Origin: VGWB01 sp964480945
GTDB lineage: Bacteria; Bacteroidota; Ignavibacteria; UBA10030
Assembly: GCA_964480945.1 (NCBI GenBank)
Contig: CAYZRX010000042.1
Coordinates: forward strand, 1 to 31,129
DNA length: 31,129 nt
Direction of reading: 5' to 3'
The position numbers and the translations under genes are program-made. This document shows, piece by piece, positions 30,967 through 31,129 of the stretch. The notes beneath the pieces were generated by a model. It ran no database searches. It worked only from the letters and a program-made list of their open reading frames with translations, and was not told the origin of the DNA. Each line of letters opens with the position of its first letter. Position 1 is the stretch's first letter.

Positions 30967-31129
30967 TTACTTAGTGAATCTGTCATCCAAATTGTCAAGC
31001 TCATCTTCTTTCCATTGAATCAATATATTGGCCACGGCGAGCAGCCCGGTTGCACCTGGCTCGATGAACCAGAGCTTGCTGTGCCGCCAACACGTTGGCC
31101 TCCTCACCTCGCCATAGCTCCAAAGCCGG
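30967..31129 (-). pseudogene. Possible frameshifted 3' end of a TolC-like outer-membrane efflux gene
   Basis: The window edge cuts this region. One minus-strand frame reads LWRGEEANVLAAQQALVHRA, which resembles the C-terminal coiled helices of TolC/RND outer-membrane efflux proteins (EVNVLAAQQALVQA). That frame ends soon after, while a second frame is open over the whole stretch and ends in ILIQWKEDELDNLDDRFTK before a TAA at 30967-30969. Either the gene is broken or the resemblance is chance. A metal-efflux partner would suit the adjacent copB cluster. Evidence is thin. Confidence 0.25.

Overview
The window reads as two compositionally different halves, almost entirely transcribed from the minus strand. 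Positions 1 to about 19.7 kb look like a member of the Bacteroidota/Ignavibacteria sphere. The genes are mostly secreted proteins and lipoproteins, each with a strong GGAGG-type ribosome binding site. They include a DJ-1/PfpI protein, an S41-like protease with TPRs, a seven-repeat FG-GAP/VCBS propeller, two tandem six-repeat TolB-like propellers, a FISUMP-domain lipoprotein, a beta-lactamase-family serine hydrolase, two NTF2-like proteins, a thioredoxin-fold protein, and a LytTR response regulator with a LytS-type seven-helix sensor kinase. The taxonomic placement is an inference from protein style; no marker gene is present.

This half is also a gene-decay zone. I can read an orphan TPR tail (1016-1177), the N-terminus of a clan-AA aspartyl-protease-like lipoprotein (3071-3268), an IS3-family transposase fragment (4532-4924), the sensor domain of a second copy of the kinase butted against the C-terminus of a serine hydrolase (14050-14765), a tRNA-Leu-like remnant with a decayed hairpin (15321-15404), and the region-4 part of an ECF sigma factor (18822-19130). 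Between them sit a B12-binding radical SAM protein (15529-17580), a CsbD-like stress protein and two short ORFs.

From about 19.78 kb to 30.9 kb the DNA is visibly richer in G+C. It forms a compact stress and central-metabolism block: HAD hydrolase, ROK polyphosphate-glucokinase-like kinase, zwf, gnd, YihY/BrkB membrane protein, P3A-type H+-ATPase, CopB-type heavy-metal ATPase, SpoIIAA-like STAS protein and a small His-rich membrane protein. The kinase would supply glucose 6-phosphate to Zwf and Gnd (oxidative pentose phosphate pathway, NADPH), while the ATPases export protons and copper or silver. No 6-phosphogluconolactonase is visible. Start and stop codons overlap or nearly touch from the HAD gene through gnd, and again from YihY to the H+-ATPase, suggesting co-transcription.

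The most unusual structural signal is a short DUF2934-like module found three times in the second block: at the C-terminus of the H+-ATPase, at the N-terminus of the copper ATPase, and as an out-of-frame remnant just after the YihY stop codon. The second notable signal is the chimeric kinase/hydrolase fragment upstream of the intact kinase.
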